The notes below the pieces were generated by a model. That model did not search any database. It was not told the origin of the DNA and saw only the letters and a program-made list of their open reading frames with translations. The position numbers and the translations under genes are program-made. A DNA stretch of 64,000 nt, taken from NCBI GenBank assembly GCA_002021875.1, contig CP018627.1:2294001-2358000 (forward strand), given 5' to 3'. Source of the DNA: Streptomyces hygroscopicus. Lineage in GTDB: Bacteria > Actinomycetota > Actinomycetes > Streptomycetales > Streptomycetaceae. Of the stretch, positions 45,293 to 54,935 are shown piece by piece. Position 1 is the first letter of the stretch. Each line of letters starts with the position of its first letter.

Positions 45293-46240
45293 TCAGGTCA
45301 GGTCGGACTCGTCCCAGATCCGCAGTACCCCGTCGTCCCCGGCGGTAACGAGTGCCTGATTCCCGTCGACGACTGTCGACTCCATTACCGTGATGCCGTA
45401 CCCAGGCGTTTTCACGTGGCCGACCTTGGTCCCCTCGGCAGGGTCCCAGAGCTGCAGTGATTCCTGGACTGCGATCGCCACCAGCAGCCGTCCACCGACC
45501 GTTATCACCGCCACTGTCTCCAGGGACTCTTGCGAAACGGTGACCGGTTCGTACAGCGGCTCGTCCGGATCAGCATCAAGGTCCCAGGCATACAGCTCAC
45601 CTCCGTCGGTGACCGCGACGATTGCCGTGCGGTCGGCGAGCGTGCAGGCTGTCACGTCAGTCGCCCACTCGTCGTCAGTCTCGAATGAGGCGATATGGGT
45701 ATGAGTCGCGGCGTCCCACACGCCGACTTCCGACCCGCCCGCCAGAATCAAGGAGCGACCGTTGGCCCGCGCCCCGCTCAGGCAGGACACCGCGGCTTCG
45801 CCGAGTACCGTGTGCGTGCCGTCCGGCGACCAGAGGCGCACCTCCTCGGAATACTGCTGCGCGGTGACCAAAACGCCATCGAGGGCGATGATATCGGCGA
45901 GGTACTCGCCGTTGAGCGGTGTCCGCCATAGGAGTTCACCGGTGCTGAGGTCCCATAGGGCTGGTTCCTGTTCGTCGCCGCCGGCTGCCAAGAGGAGCTT
46001 GCCGTCGACGGAAAGCGCGGCGACCATCTCGATGCCGTTCTTGGCATCGGGGAACTCTGCCACGGCCGGATCACCAGTGTGCGCGTACGGCAATGGGCGC
46101 GCAAGCCATTCTCCGCTCGACGGAGTCCACGTCCACACCCCACCCCACTCATCCGCGCAGGTGATCAGGGTGCTTCCCGCGTGGTGCACGACGGAGAAGT
46201 CTCGAATCGGGGAATTGGGAATCTTAGGGCTCTCGATCAT
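45293..46240 (-). CDS. WD40-type beta-propeller protein
   Basis: 315 aa from an ATG (MIESPKIPNSPIRDFSVVHH); a TTG at 46312 is upstream in frame. Seven repeated blades with W-D-like ends: GGVWTWTPSSGEWLARPL, PALWDLSTGELLWRTPLNG, EVRLWSPDGTHTVLGEA, EVGVWDAATHTHIASFETD, ELYAWDLDADPDEPLYE, SLQLWDPAEGTKVGHVKT and VLRIWDESDL. No catalytic domain, signal peptide or membrane helix, so it is likely an intracellular protein-binding scaffold. It stands alone next to intron and IS debris. Confidence 0.8.
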   Translation of the reverse strand: MIESPKIPNSPIRDFSVVHHAGSTLITCADEWGGVWTWTPSSGEWLARPLPYAHTGDPAVAEFPDAKNGIEMVAALSVDGKLLLAAGGDEQEPALWDLSTGELLWRTPLNGEYLADIIALDGVLVTAQQYSEEVRLWSPDGTHTVLGEAAVSCLSGARANGRSLILAGGSEVGVWDAATHTHIASFETDDEWATDVTACTLADRTAIVAVTDGGELYAWDLDADPDEPLYEPVTVSQESLETVAVITVGGRLLVAIAVQESLQLWDPAEGTKVGHVKTPGYGITVMESTVVDGNQALVTAGDDGVLRIWDESDLT

Positions 46241-46519
46241 CAGTGGAGTGTAGCGAACGGTTCCGTCACGGATTCGTCGATTACCTGGGCAGGGCCCTCT
46301 CCTTACGATCAAGCAACCCCCGGCTCAACCCCCTGACCAGCATCTGGAGTCAGCGGATGCATCAACCGCTTAGGTTGTTTGATGACAACATCCCCATCCT
46401 CGCTTTTAACTATCTGAAGTGGCGCTACCTTCCGTAACCGCAGCCGCAGAGTGGGTCCGTCAAACGAACGACGCTGGCTCACTTCTGGCGGTGACGGGGC
46501 GTGCTGCTATCGATCTGAG

Positions 46520-47724
46520 TAGGGTCGGGGACTGGCGCGGTGGCTTCCGCTCCGTTTCCAGCCCCCGCCGCTTCAAACCGTGCGTGCGGTTCTCCCGCAC
46601 ACGGCTTTCCGACATCGTTCACCGACTGGCATGCGCCGTCACCGTGTGCACGTTTCCGGTGAGGCGGTAGACCCCGAGCCGGGTGATCCATCCGTAGGTG
46701 AATCGGGTGGTCCAGTTCCGGCCTCGGAGTCTGTGTTTCCGGCTGGCGAAAGTGGCCAGCCGTTCGTGGACGTAGCCGTCGACCGCGTTGAACTTCCGCC
46801 CGGAGTTCCCGTTGCGGAAGTACGCCGCCCAGCCCCGCAGCACGGGGTTGAGGTCAGCGACCACGGCGGACACCGACCGTTCGGTCTTCGAGCGGGCGGT
46901 GGCCGCGCGGATCTTGTCCCGCAGCACCCACATCGCTCTGGCCGAGGGCCAGCGTTGCAGGTTGCCTCGCCATTTCCACGATTCCATCTTCCGGTGGTGA
47001 AAGCCGAGGAAGTCGAAACCCTGCCCACCTCGAGTGAGGCAGGTGATGCCGGACTTCTCGGGGTGCAGTCGCATCCCGAGCTGTTCCAGCACTCTCGCCG
47101 CCAACTGCTGGGCCTGCTCGCCCGTTGTCTGGTCGGCGACAGGACCACGAAGTCGTCGCAGTACCTCACCAGCACGCCCAGCCGACCGCCCTCGTCCTGC
47201 CATACCTCGTCGAGGACGTGCAAGGCGATGTTGGCCAGCAGCGGGGAGATCGGTGAGCCCTGCGGGGTTCCCGCCCCGGTCGGGGAGGTCACCCCGCCCT
47301 CCAGGACTCCCATCCGCAGCCAGGTCCGGATCAGTTTCAGCATCGGTCGGTCCACGACATGCCGGGCCACCTGGGCCATGAGCGCATCGTGATGGCTATA
47401 CAGGGCATGAAACCGGCGTTCAGGTTCTTGCTTGGCACAGCGGTAAAGCGTCCGCTGCAAGGCTCGGACCTTGTCCAGAGGACGGCCACCCGGTCTCGCG
47501 GCGCCTTCCTCCCGGCGGATGGACCTAGACGAAACGGCACTCATCCGGGCCCCTCCCTGTTCGCGACTCGCATCGATGAAGCAGGGGCCCTTCGCTCCCA
47601 GCGGGTTGTGTTGTCCCGCCGATCGGCACTACTACGACCCCTCCGACTGCCTCTCGACAACCCGCCACTTCCCGGTTCCGCCGGTTATAGGCAGGCCACG
47701 CTTCCCGCACCGCATGCGCGGGGC
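46520..47724 (-). ncRNA. Group II intron (minus strand), partly deleted
   Basis: Domain V at about 46571-46610 (minus strand AAGCCGTGTGCGGG, loop AGAA, CCGCACGCACGGTTT) keeps the AGC triad and the 2-nt bulge. Domain VI follows and ends CCCCGACCCTAC near 46520. The other boundary is near 47724, at GTCGGCCCCGCGC. The flanking exons are both from one IS5-family transposase gene. The reverse transcriptase inside is damaged. Confidence 0.75.
46619..47544 (-). pseudogene. Group II intron reverse transcriptase/maturase, deleted and frameshifted
   Basis: [20 protein letters not shown] then FHALYSHHD is the start; it then jumps to [20 protein letters not shown], losing early RT blocks. [20 protein letters not shown] and [10 protein letters not shown] are the RT core. 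At about 47140 the frame shifts and [54 protein letters not shown] and [20 protein letters not shown] complete it. Not functional. Confidence 0.85.
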
Positions 47725-48010
47725 CGACTAGCGATCCGAACTCCGATGCGCTTGCCCCACAGCCATCGCCGCAGGTGAGTAACGTCGTACGCCTTGTCGG
47801 CGTGAAGACGTTGAGGTTTGGAATCGGCTGCCTGGGATTCGTGTCCCATGTGGAAATGGGACAGCATGAACTTCAGAGCCTGGCTGTCGTGGGTGTTGGC
47901 CGCGGAGAGGCCAACACGGAGGGGCAGTCCGTCCGCGTCGGACAAGACATGCACCTTGGAACCGGGCTTACCCCGGTCCACGGGACTCGGACCTGCAAGT
48001 TCGCCCCTTT
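47725..48010 (-). pseudogene. IS5-family transposase (orfB) fragment, 5' exon of the intron
   Basis: ERGELAGPSPVDRGKPGSKV, LPLRVGLSAANTHDSQALKF, QRLHADKAYDVTHLRRWLWG and RIGVRIA, then the intron. The downstream exon at about 46490-46520 resumes as IDSST, as expected in this family. The upstream part is cut at 48010 by the next IS. Confidence 0.75.
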
Positions 48011-48871
48011 CTTAGACGTCATCTCATTTGGCGAGTCTGCGGTAGCAGATGAGGGTGCAGGCGATGCTGGTGAAGGCCAGGAAGTGCTCGGCTTTGCGCT
48101 CATAGCGACGGTGCAGGCGTCGACATCCGGCGAGCCAGGCCATGGTGCGTTCGATGGTCCAGCGGTGGCGTCCGAGCCGCTTGGAGGACTCGATGCCTTT
48201 GCGGGCGATGCGGTGCCGGATGCCACGGCTGCGTAACCATCGGCGCAGGTGGTCGTAGTCGTAGCCCTTGTCGCCGTGGAGTTTGGCGGGACGTCGCCGG
48301 CGCGGTCCGCGGCGGGAGCGGATGGGCGGGACGCCCCGCACGAGCGGTTCGAGGGCCTGGCTGTCGTGCAGGTTCGCGCCGGAGATCCCGACAGACAGGG
48401 GCAGTCCGGTGCGCTCGGTGATCAAGTGGATCTTCGAGCCGTACTTGCCCCGGTCGACAGGATTCGGGCCTGTCAGTCCCCCCTTTTCAGAGCCCGCATG
48501 TTCACCGAGTCGATCGCGCAGCGCGACCAGTCCAGCTCGCCGCGGGAGCCGAGTTCGTCGAGTACCAGGCGGTGCAGCTTCGCCCATACCCGCGCCTTCG
48601 ACCACTCGGTGAATCGCCGGTGGGCGGTCGCTCCCGACGGACCGAACGACGCAGACGGCAGCTGCTGCCACGTGCAGCCCGACGTGGCCACGAACACGAT
48701 CGCGGCCAGCACTTCCCGGTCACCGTGACGGCGCCGGCCGCCACCCTGCGGACGACTCGGCGCCTCCGGCACCACCCGCTGGAACAACTGCCACAACTCG
48801 TCCGGCACCAGCCGCTCAACGATCCCCACACCACGAGCCTATCGAACACTCCAAATGAGATGACCTCTAAG
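48011..48871 (-). mobile_element. IS5-family (IS427-type) element, apparently intact
   Basis: Imperfect inverted ends of about 21 bp: CTTAGACGTCATCTCATTTGG against CTTAGAGGTCATCTCATTTG-G, i.e. one mismatch. Length about 860 bp. Two overlapping frames code for the transposase. It is inserted in another IS5-family gene. Confidence 0.8.
48024..48829 (-). CDS. IS5-family transposase made from two overlapping frames
   Basis: orfA (48829 down to 48473, 118 aa) starts MGIVERLVPDELWQLFQRVV and has GDREVLAAIVFVATSGCTWQ, FTEWSKARVWAKLH, DWSRCAIDSVNM. orfB begins in the overlap: GLTGPNPVDRGKYGSKIHLI, LSVGISGANLHDSQALEPLV, DKGYDYDHLRRWLRSRGI, HRWTIERTMAWLAGCRRLHR. A CTGAAAAGGGGGG run at the overlap suits programmed frameshifting, as in IS427-type elements. 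Catalytic Asp, Asp and Glu (IDS, GDKGYD, TIERT) are all kept. Confidence 0.85.
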
Positions 48872-49336
48872 GTCGAGCACCTGCCTGCCGATGCACGTTC
48901 GCACAGTCCGAGAGCCACTCAGCGTCACAACGCCAGCCAGGAACCACTGATTCTGACGACTTCTCCCCGCATTGGTGCCCTGCCTGGTGGGGCACCATCC
49001 CAGCGCACTTCTTCAGCCCTCAAACGGCAATGCCGTGCAGCGGTCTCGGTTCCTTGGGGGCCGGCTGTGAGGTGGCGAAGAGCCTCCGGCACCTTCACTC
49101 GCCCGGCCCGCAGATTTTCGGCTATCTGAACTCGGCTTGCGTGGCGGTACTCCCCCGGCAACATTGCTGCGACCGAGCATTTCAGCGGCAGATGTCAAGA
49201 TTGCCCGTCCTGCGGAGACGAACGGGCAACTTGCCGAATGCAGTGCACCGCTGCTCATTGACCTGCGGGCACGTCGGCTTTGATTCCGCCGTGCGCTATC
49301 GAGCGCACGGCTCTTCCCGGAAGGTGGATTCCCCAC
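48872..49336. other. Region between IS element and permease gene
   Basis: No gene I can support. A minus-strand frame with IAENLRAGRVKVPEALRHLT looks somewhat coding but has no family match I know. ATTTTCGGCTATCTGAAC at 49112-49129 resembles the 18-bp site seen at 2308 and 22241. The permease promoter must lie here. Confidence 0.4.
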
Positions 49337-50812
49337 GTGACCGATCAAGAGTTTGTGCAGCAGCCGGTACTGCAAGAAACACCTGACAAAGTCCGCGACG
49401 CCGGTGATGCAGGATACAGCAAGTCACTCAAGCCCCGGCACGTCACCATGATTGCCATCGGCGGAGCGATCGGGACCGGTCTGTTTCTTGGCGCCGGCGG
49501 GCGACTTGCCGACGCAGGGCCTTCACTAGCCATTGCATACGCAATATGTGGGGTATTTGCCTTTCTGGTCGTACGGGCCCTGGGTGAACTCGTCTTGCAC
49601 CGCCCCTCATCAGGGGCATTCGTCTCCTATGCGCGTGAATTCCTGGGCGAGAAGGGGGCGTTCGTCGCAGGCTGGATGTACTTTCTCAACTGGGCAACCA
49701 CCGGGATCGCCGACATCACAGCAGTCGCAACCTACACGCACTACTGGGGCATGTTCTCCGATGTCCCACAGTGGGTGGTGGCCCTGATCGCGCTCGCGGT
49801 TGTAGTTCTGGTGAATTTGATTTCCGTGAAACTTTTCGGCGAAATGGAGTTCTGGTTCGCAATCATCAAGGTCGCCGCACTGGCCTGCTTCATGGTCATA
49901 GGAGTCTTTCTGCTGGCCAGCCAGCACCCGGTGGGCGGTCACACCCCGGGACCCTCACTGATCACCGATCATGGTGGGGTCTTCCCGCTCGGGCTGTTGC
50001 CGATGCTGCTGGTCATCCAGGGGGTTGTCTTCGCATACGCCTCGGTGGAGCTCGTCGGCGTCACGGCAGGCGAGACCAGCGAGCCGGAGAAGATCATGCC
50101 GCGTGCCATCAATTCCATCCTCTGGCGCGTGGCCCTGTTCTACATCGGCTCCGTGGTACTGCTCGCGATGCTGCTGCCTGCCAGCGTTTATTCCGCCGGC
50201 GAAAGCCCGTTTGTCACCGTACTGTCAAAGGTTGGCGTCCCGGCAGCGGGCGGCGTGATGAACCTGGTGGTCCTCACGGCTGCCATGTCGAGCCTCAACT
50301 CTGGCCTGTACTCCACCGGCCGGATCCTGCGCTCGATGGCCATGTCCGGTTCCGCTCCGCGCTTCACCGGCGTCATGAGCCGCAGCCAGGTCCCCTACGG
50401 AGGCATTCTGCTGACCTCTGCGGTGTGTGTGCTGGGTGTGGTCCTCAACTACTTGGTGCCGAGCGACGCATTCGAGATCGTGCTCAACTTCGCGGCGATC
50501 GGCATTCTGAGCACCTGGGCGATGATCATGATCTGCCACCTGATGTTCTGGCGGAAGGCGCAGGACGGGCAGGTCGTACGCCCTGACTACCGGCTGCCCG
50601 GCTCCCCGTGGACAGAGATCGTCACTCTGGCTTTCCTTGCCTCTGTCCTGGTGCTGATGTGGGCCGACGGCGGACCGGGACGCATCACTGTCATGTGCCT
50701 TCCGCTGATCGCCGTGCTGCTGGTCGGGGGCTGGTACGCCGCCCGCGGCCGGGTCAAGGCCCTGGCCAATCCTCCCCTTCCCAGCGCCGGCTCTCAACCA
50801 GCGGGCCGCTGA
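49337..50812 (+). CDS. Amino-acid permease of the AnsP/GABA-permease (APC) type
   Basis: 491 aa from the GTG at 49337, preceded by GGAAGG at about 11 nt. Twelve membrane helices. The APC signature is at the start: [20 protein letters not shown] with [20 protein letters not shown], then [20 protein letters not shown] and [20 protein letters not shown]. This pattern is closest to L-asparagine permeases, though substrates in this family cannot be told from sequence alone. It imports an amino acid at the cell membrane. Downstream genes are catabolic remnants. Confidence 0.85.
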   Translation: MTDQEFVQQPVLQETPDKVRDAGDAGYSKSLKPRHVTMIAIGGAIGTGLFLGAGGRLADAGPSLAIAYAICGVFAFLVVRALGELVLHRPSSGAFVSYAREFLGEKGAFVAGWMYFLNWATTGIADITAVATYTHYWGMFSDVPQWVVALIALAVVVLVNLISVKLFGEMEFWFAIIKVAALACFMVIGVFLLASQHPVGGHTPGPSLITDHGGVFPLGLLPMLLVIQGVVFAYASVELVGVTAGETSEPEKIMPRAINSILWRVALFYIGSVVLLAMLLPASVYSAGESPFVTVLSKVGVPAAGGVMNLVVLTAAMSSLNSGLYSTGRILRSMAMSGSAPRFTGVMSRSQVPYGGILLTSAVCVLGVVLNYLVPSDAFEIVLNFAAIGILSTWAMIMICHLMFWRKAQDGQVVRPDYRLPGSPWTEIVTLAFLASVLVLMWADGGPGRITVMCLPLIAVLLVGGWYAARGRVKALANPPLPSAGSQPAGR

Positions 50813-50869
50813 TCGCAGGCGGCCGCATGCTGGTGCACACGGGCATCGGCATGGACTTCGCAATCAACA

Positions 50870-51226
50870 CAACTGCCTACCGATCGGACGCCCTTCGGCC
50901 CCGTCCTGGTCACCGCCGACGAATGCGGACTCCGAGGGCCGCAGAGCGACATGCCCACGGAAATCGACGGAGAGAGAAGGTGCAGAGCGCCAACACCGGC
51001 AACCTCGTGTTCACCCCTGCCGCGTTGGTCTCCTACCTGTCGACGATCATCACCCTCGAACCGGGCGACGTGATCGCTACCGGAACCCCCGGCGTGGTCG
51101 GTCACGCGCATCGTCCGCCGCGCTACCTGCCGACGGAACCCAGCTGACCACCCGCATCACCGGAATCGGCGAATGCCGCAACATCTGCGCACAGGAGCGA
51201 ATCGATGCACTCATCACCCACGCCTG
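50870..51226 (+). pseudogene. Fumarylacetoacetate hydrolase-family protein, C-terminal remnant
   Basis: Pieces in different frames: TPFGPVLVTADECGL, MPTEIDGE, then VQSANTGNLVFTPAALVSYL and STIITLEPGDVIATGTPG, ending LTTRITGIGECRNI near 51226. The SANT...LVSYLSTI.TLEPGDVIATGTP block is diagnostic for the FAH fold. The metal-binding N-terminal part is gone. Confidence 0.7.
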
Positions 51227-51317
51227 AAGGTCCCCACCCTGCGCGACCGGCCGAGTCGCCCGACCCCCTCATCACCGACCCCCCGAACGACGCCGCACCG
51301 CCAGCCTCGACGTTGCC

Positions 51318-52070
51318 GTGACCTTCGACAGCGACGGCGTTGCCCTGCTGGGCGTGTTGCATCTGCCAGCAGGACCAGGGCGCCACCCCGTCGTCGTGCT
51401 GCCGCACGGGTTCCCTGGCAACGAACGCAACTTCGACCTCGCGCAGGCGCTGCGCCGCGCGGGCTACGCAGCCCTGGTCTTCCACTACCGGGGCTCCTGG
51501 GGAGTCGACGGCTCATGGTCATGGGGCCACGTTCTCCAGGACACTGCCCGCGTCGTGACGCAGCTACGCGACCCGAGCTTCGCAGCCATTCACCGACTGG
51601 ACCCCGAGAGACCGGCGCTCATCGGGCACAGTCTCGGCGGATTTGCCGCCTTGATGACCGCCGCGGCGGACCCGGCCGTCATCGCCGTCGGATCGGTGTC
51701 CGGCTTCGACATCGGCACGGCCGCCGCCTGCGAGGCCGACCCGTCGCTTCGGGCCTCCTTCGTCGAGTGGTGGAAGGATCTACTGCTTCCGCTCCAGGGC
51801 ACCAGTTCGCAGGAGCTGGTCCGGGAAATGGAGACCGCCGGTTCCGCCTGGAGCCTCGCCCGTCTCGCCCCACAGCTCGCTGACCGCCCTGTGCTCCTGA
51901 TCGGTACGAGTCGAGACGACGACACTCCGGCTGCCGTCTACCACCACCCGCTTGTCGATGCGTACCTCGCCCACCCCATCCCCCCGTCTCGAACACCACG
52001 TCTTCGCCTCCGACCACTCCTTGTCGGACCATCGAGTCGCCCTTGCACGGACCGTCATCGACTTCCTTGA
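51318..52070 (+). CDS. Alpha/beta hydrolase, C-terminus probably frameshifted
   Basis: 250 aa as read from a GTG. The fold is clear: VVVLPHGFPGNERNFDLAQA (oxyanion region HGF), LVFHYRGSWGVDGSWSW, nucleophile elbow ALIGHSLGGFAALM (GHSLGG), and RPVLLIGTSRDDDTPAA with a likely catalytic Asp. After AHPIPP a one-base shift in a C-run near 51980 would restore LEHHVFASDHSLSDHRVALA with the catalytic His, ending at 52095. As it stands the His is lost, so the gene may be newly inactivated, or the base call is wrong. Confidence 0.75.
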   Translation: MTFDSDGVALLGVLHLPAGPGRHPVVVLPHGFPGNERNFDLAQALRRAGYAALVFHYRGSWGVDGSWSWGHVLQDTARVVTQLRDPSFAAIHRLDPERPALIGHSLGGFAALMTAAADPAVIAVGSVSGFDIGTAAACEADPSLRASFVEWWKDLLLPLQGTSSQELVREMETAGSAWSLARLAPQLADRPVLLIGTSRDDDTPAAVYHHPLVDAYLAHPIPPSRTPRLRLRPLLVGPSSRPCTDRHRLP

Positions 52071-52095
52071 CCGGCACGTCAAGCCCACCCGATGA

Positions 52096-52514
52096 CCTCA
52101 CCGGGGGCGCCGAGGCGACGACACCTCCGACCTGAACGAACGGTGCCCGGTCCCCATGGCTTGCGTGGCGACCGGCGCCCTCCCATATCGCTCTCGGCAA
52201 GCTCCTCAGGATCATGAACGAGACCGGCGCGGAAATGGAAGGAACGTACAAGGAGACCGCCCACAGCGCCCCCGCCGTCACCGTCATGGAAGGCTGATCG
52301 AAGTCACCCGGACGCCGACCACCGAGTACGCCATCGAACAGGGAGATCCCATGGCTGCTGTGGCCCGCCGAGGCACTGGATACGCCCGTACGTACGCGAC
52401 ATCCGCGGCAACGCGTGCCCGGGTATGCAGGCCGATCCGGGTGGCCGTGGAGACATAGGCATCGGGGCAGGCCGCCGCTACCTTCGGGCTGCCCGCTAAA
52501 CAGGCCGCCGACTG
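52096..52514. other. Degenerate region between hydrolase and binding-protein remnant
   Basis: Short frames such as GRLIEVTRTPTTEYAIEQGD look like debris of a coding sequence, but they change frame and I cannot name the family with confidence. Confidence 0.3.
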
Positions 52515-52880
52515 CTGATCGAATCCATCAACACGGGCGGTGAACTCCCCTACCCCTATGCCTCGAAAGGGTTCGCGGGACACGAGCTTGTGCTCACTGT
52601 CCACGACGAGGCAGGTCTCTCCGACGCACAAGTCGAACCCTTCCGGCAGATTCACGCGGCCGGCGCGGAGGTCGTGGTGGGTTACGCCGGAAGCGGTGTC
52701 GCGATGGCAGTCGCGCCTGTCGCCGAGGAGCCACAACAACTCACCATCGTCTCGGGGGCCGGCACCAGCTGGCTCCATGCCGTACAAGACCGAGGCTGGG
52801 GCATTTCGCACCCAGACGACGACTACTACGGATGCGGCGGGAGCGGCCCGCTACGTCGCCGATGTGTGGGGAACCGGTCC
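52515..52880 (+). pseudogene. Branched-chain amino-acid ABC substrate-binding protein fragment
   Basis: LLIESINTGGELPYPYASKG, HELVLTVHDEAGLSDAQVEP, GAEVVVGYAGSGVAMAVAPV and AEEPQQLTIVSGAGTS, then after a frameshift FRTQTTTTTDAAGAARYVAD. This order matches the LivJ-type periplasmic-binding fold. Signal peptide and C-terminal lobe are absent. Confidence 0.6.
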
Positions 52881-53087
52881 CATCTCTTGTGGTGGAGTGA
52901 ACCAGGGCTATCTCTGGGGAACCGACAGTTGCACGGCACGGTCGAGCAACAGGCCGTCCGGCAGGCTGTTTTGGATCACCGGCCGTGCGATGTGGGTCTT
53001 GCCGGCCATCTGTGGACCCGGGCCGGGGTGGGGAACCTGATCGCGAAGCTCTACCGGGTACGGCTGACAGAGCAGGGCGTGGGCTAG

Positions 53088-54003
53088 GGTCCGTCTTCAA
53101 ACGGATCTTGCCCAGAGTAGGAACGATGCGAGGATGACCGCCGCTTCGTAGGAAGTGGCGGTCTTCTCGTGTCTGGTGGCGATCCCGCGGAAGCCCTTGA
53201 GCCGGTTGAAGCAGCGCTCGACGATGTTGCGCTGACGGTAGGCCTCTTGGTCGAACCCGGGTGGTCTGCCGCCTCGGCGGCCCCGGTTCAGCCGGTGGCG
53301 CTGCTGATCGGTCTTCTCCGGGATGGTGTGCGCGATGCCGCGTTTTCGCAGGTTGGCGCGGAAGCCGCGGGAGCTGTAAGCCTTGTCTGCGATGACCTGG
53401 TCGGGCCTGCACCGAGGTCGGCCCAGGCCGGTGCGGGGAACACGGATCCGTTCCAGCAGAGGGCGTGCGCAGACACTGTCGTGGCGTTGGCCGGGCGTCA
53501 CGAGGATCGCAAGTGGGCGGCCCTTGCTGTCGCAGGCGAGGTGGATCTTGGTGGTCAGCCCGCCTCGGGATCGACCGAGGGCGTGATCGTCCGGTTCGTC
53601 CTGCCGATGGCGCCCCCTTTTCGGCCGGTGGCGGCGGCATGCTGGTGGGCGCGGACGATGGTGGAGTCGATCTGGACCAGCCAGCCGATGTCGCCGGCCG
53701 CGTCGGCGTGAGCTTGGATCTGCTGCAGGGCTTGGGTAAACACCCCGTCGGGGGCGTAGCGGCGGAAGCGGGTGTACACGGTCTTCCACGGCCCGTAGCG
53801 TTCCGGCAGGTCACGCCAGGAGATCCCGGTGCGGATCTTATAGACCATCCCGTTGATGACCTGCCGGTCCTCCACCCGAGGCCGCCCCATCGCGGCCCGG
53901 GGTATCAACGGAGCGTGTAACTCCCACTCCTGGTCAGTGAGTTCATGACGACGTACCACGACACCATGATCCACCACCCGGATGATCTTTGAAGACGGAC
54001 CCT
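53088..54003 (-). mobile_element. IS5-family element, apparently intact
   Basis: Perfect inverted ends GGGTCCGTCTTCAAA at 53088 and its complement at 54003, about 916 bp. CTAG flanks both ends, which fits a short duplication of a CTAG target in the IS630 gene. A partial second copy is at 61646. Confidence 0.85.
53097..53977 (-). CDS. IS5-family transposase in two overlapping frames
   Basis: orfA (53977 to 53555, 140 aa): RRHELTDQEWELHAPLIPRA, GMVYKIRTGISWRDLPERYG, VQIDSTIVRAHQHAAATGRK. orfB continues in another frame: LGRSRGGLTTKIHLACDSKG, RPLAILVTPGQRHDSVCARP, VIADKAYSSRGFRANL, RNIVERCFNRLKGFRGIATR. A CGAAAAGGGGG run at the overlap is a likely slippage site. Catalytic residues (IDST, ADKAYS, VERCF) are all present. 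Confidence 0.87.
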
Positions 54004-54689
54004 AGTACCTGCACCGCTGGGGCCTCTCGTTCCAGCGCCCGGACAAGCGGGCCATCGAGCAGAACCCCGAGGCGGTGCGGGTGTGGCAGGAAGAGACGTG
54101 GCCGACGATCCATGCCAGAGCAAAGACCGAGGGGAGCGAGGTGCTCTTCGCCGACCAGGTCGGCATCCGCTCCGACTAGGTGACCGGCCGAACCTAGGGC
54201 GAGAAGGGACGCACTCCGATCGTGCGCCGCACCGGCAACCGGTTCTCCGTCAACGCGATGTCGGCGATCAGCGCCAAGGGCCACATGCACTTCATGGTCT
54301 TCACCGAGACCTTCGACGCCGACGTGATGCGCCGCTTCCTGGACCGCCTCGCTGGACACTTCACGCACAAGGTCCACCTCGTCCTGGACGGCCGCTCCGC
54401 CCACCGCTCCCGCAAGGTCCGCGCCTGGCTCGCCGATCACCCCGACCGGATCGAGCTGCACTTCCTGCCGTCGTACTCACCGGAGCTGAACCCGGACGAG
54501 CTGGTCAACGCCAGCCTCAAGCGCAGCCTGCCCATGCACCACCGGGCCCGCGACCAAGCCCAACTCGCAGCCGAAACCCGCAGAGTCTTCCACCGCCGCC
54601 AACGCCAACCACACATCGTCCGCGGCTACTTCGGCGGCGCCCACGTCCGCTACACCCTCGAATAGAACCCTTTGAGTTTCGGAACAATA

Positions 54690-54935
54690 GAAGAGGCCAT
54701 CCGTGGCCGACTCGTGCTGGTCGATGGAACCGATGTCCCGACCGGAAACCGTGCCGGCCACGACGTCAATTTCCCTGGCAAGCGTCGCCGTGCCGGGCTG
54801 AATATCCAGATTGCCGCTGACACCAAGGGCGGTCTGCTGCGCATTTCCGTACTCTGCGTGGATCAATTCATGACCGCAAAGCGTTCACCGAGTGCGATTG
54901 GGAATCCCGCCTGGCAGACACTCCAGTCATGGGCT
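54690..54935 (+). mobile_element. IS5-type element, copy E (internal fragment)
   Basis: Matches copy A from EEAIRGRLVLVDGTDVPTGN through IQIAADTKGGL to the region coding ETPVM, in normal order, then stops. Both ends are absent. It lies between the IS630 remnant and the aldehyde dehydrogenase stop. Confidence 0.8.

Larger units (their letters stand above)
52930..54665 (+). pseudogene. IS630-family transposase, split by an IS5-family element
   Basis: Before the insertion: AVRQAVLDHRPCDVGLAGHL, WTRAGVGNLIAKLYRVRLTE, QGVG. After it: YLHRWGLSFQRPDKRAIEQN, EVLFADQVGIRSD, RTPIVRRTGNRFSVNAMSAI, FLPSYSPELNPDELVNASLK. The DDE motifs (ADQVG, VLDGRSAHRS, NPDE) can be followed. TAG codons interrupt it at the insertion point and twice near 54178-54197. 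N-terminal domain missing. Confidence 0.82.

Noticed and set aside
53995..54003. CTAG on both sides of the IS as proof of a 4-bp target duplication
   Set aside because: CTAG is its own reverse complement and shorter duplications (TA or TAG) would look alike, so the exact length cannot be decided from one copy.
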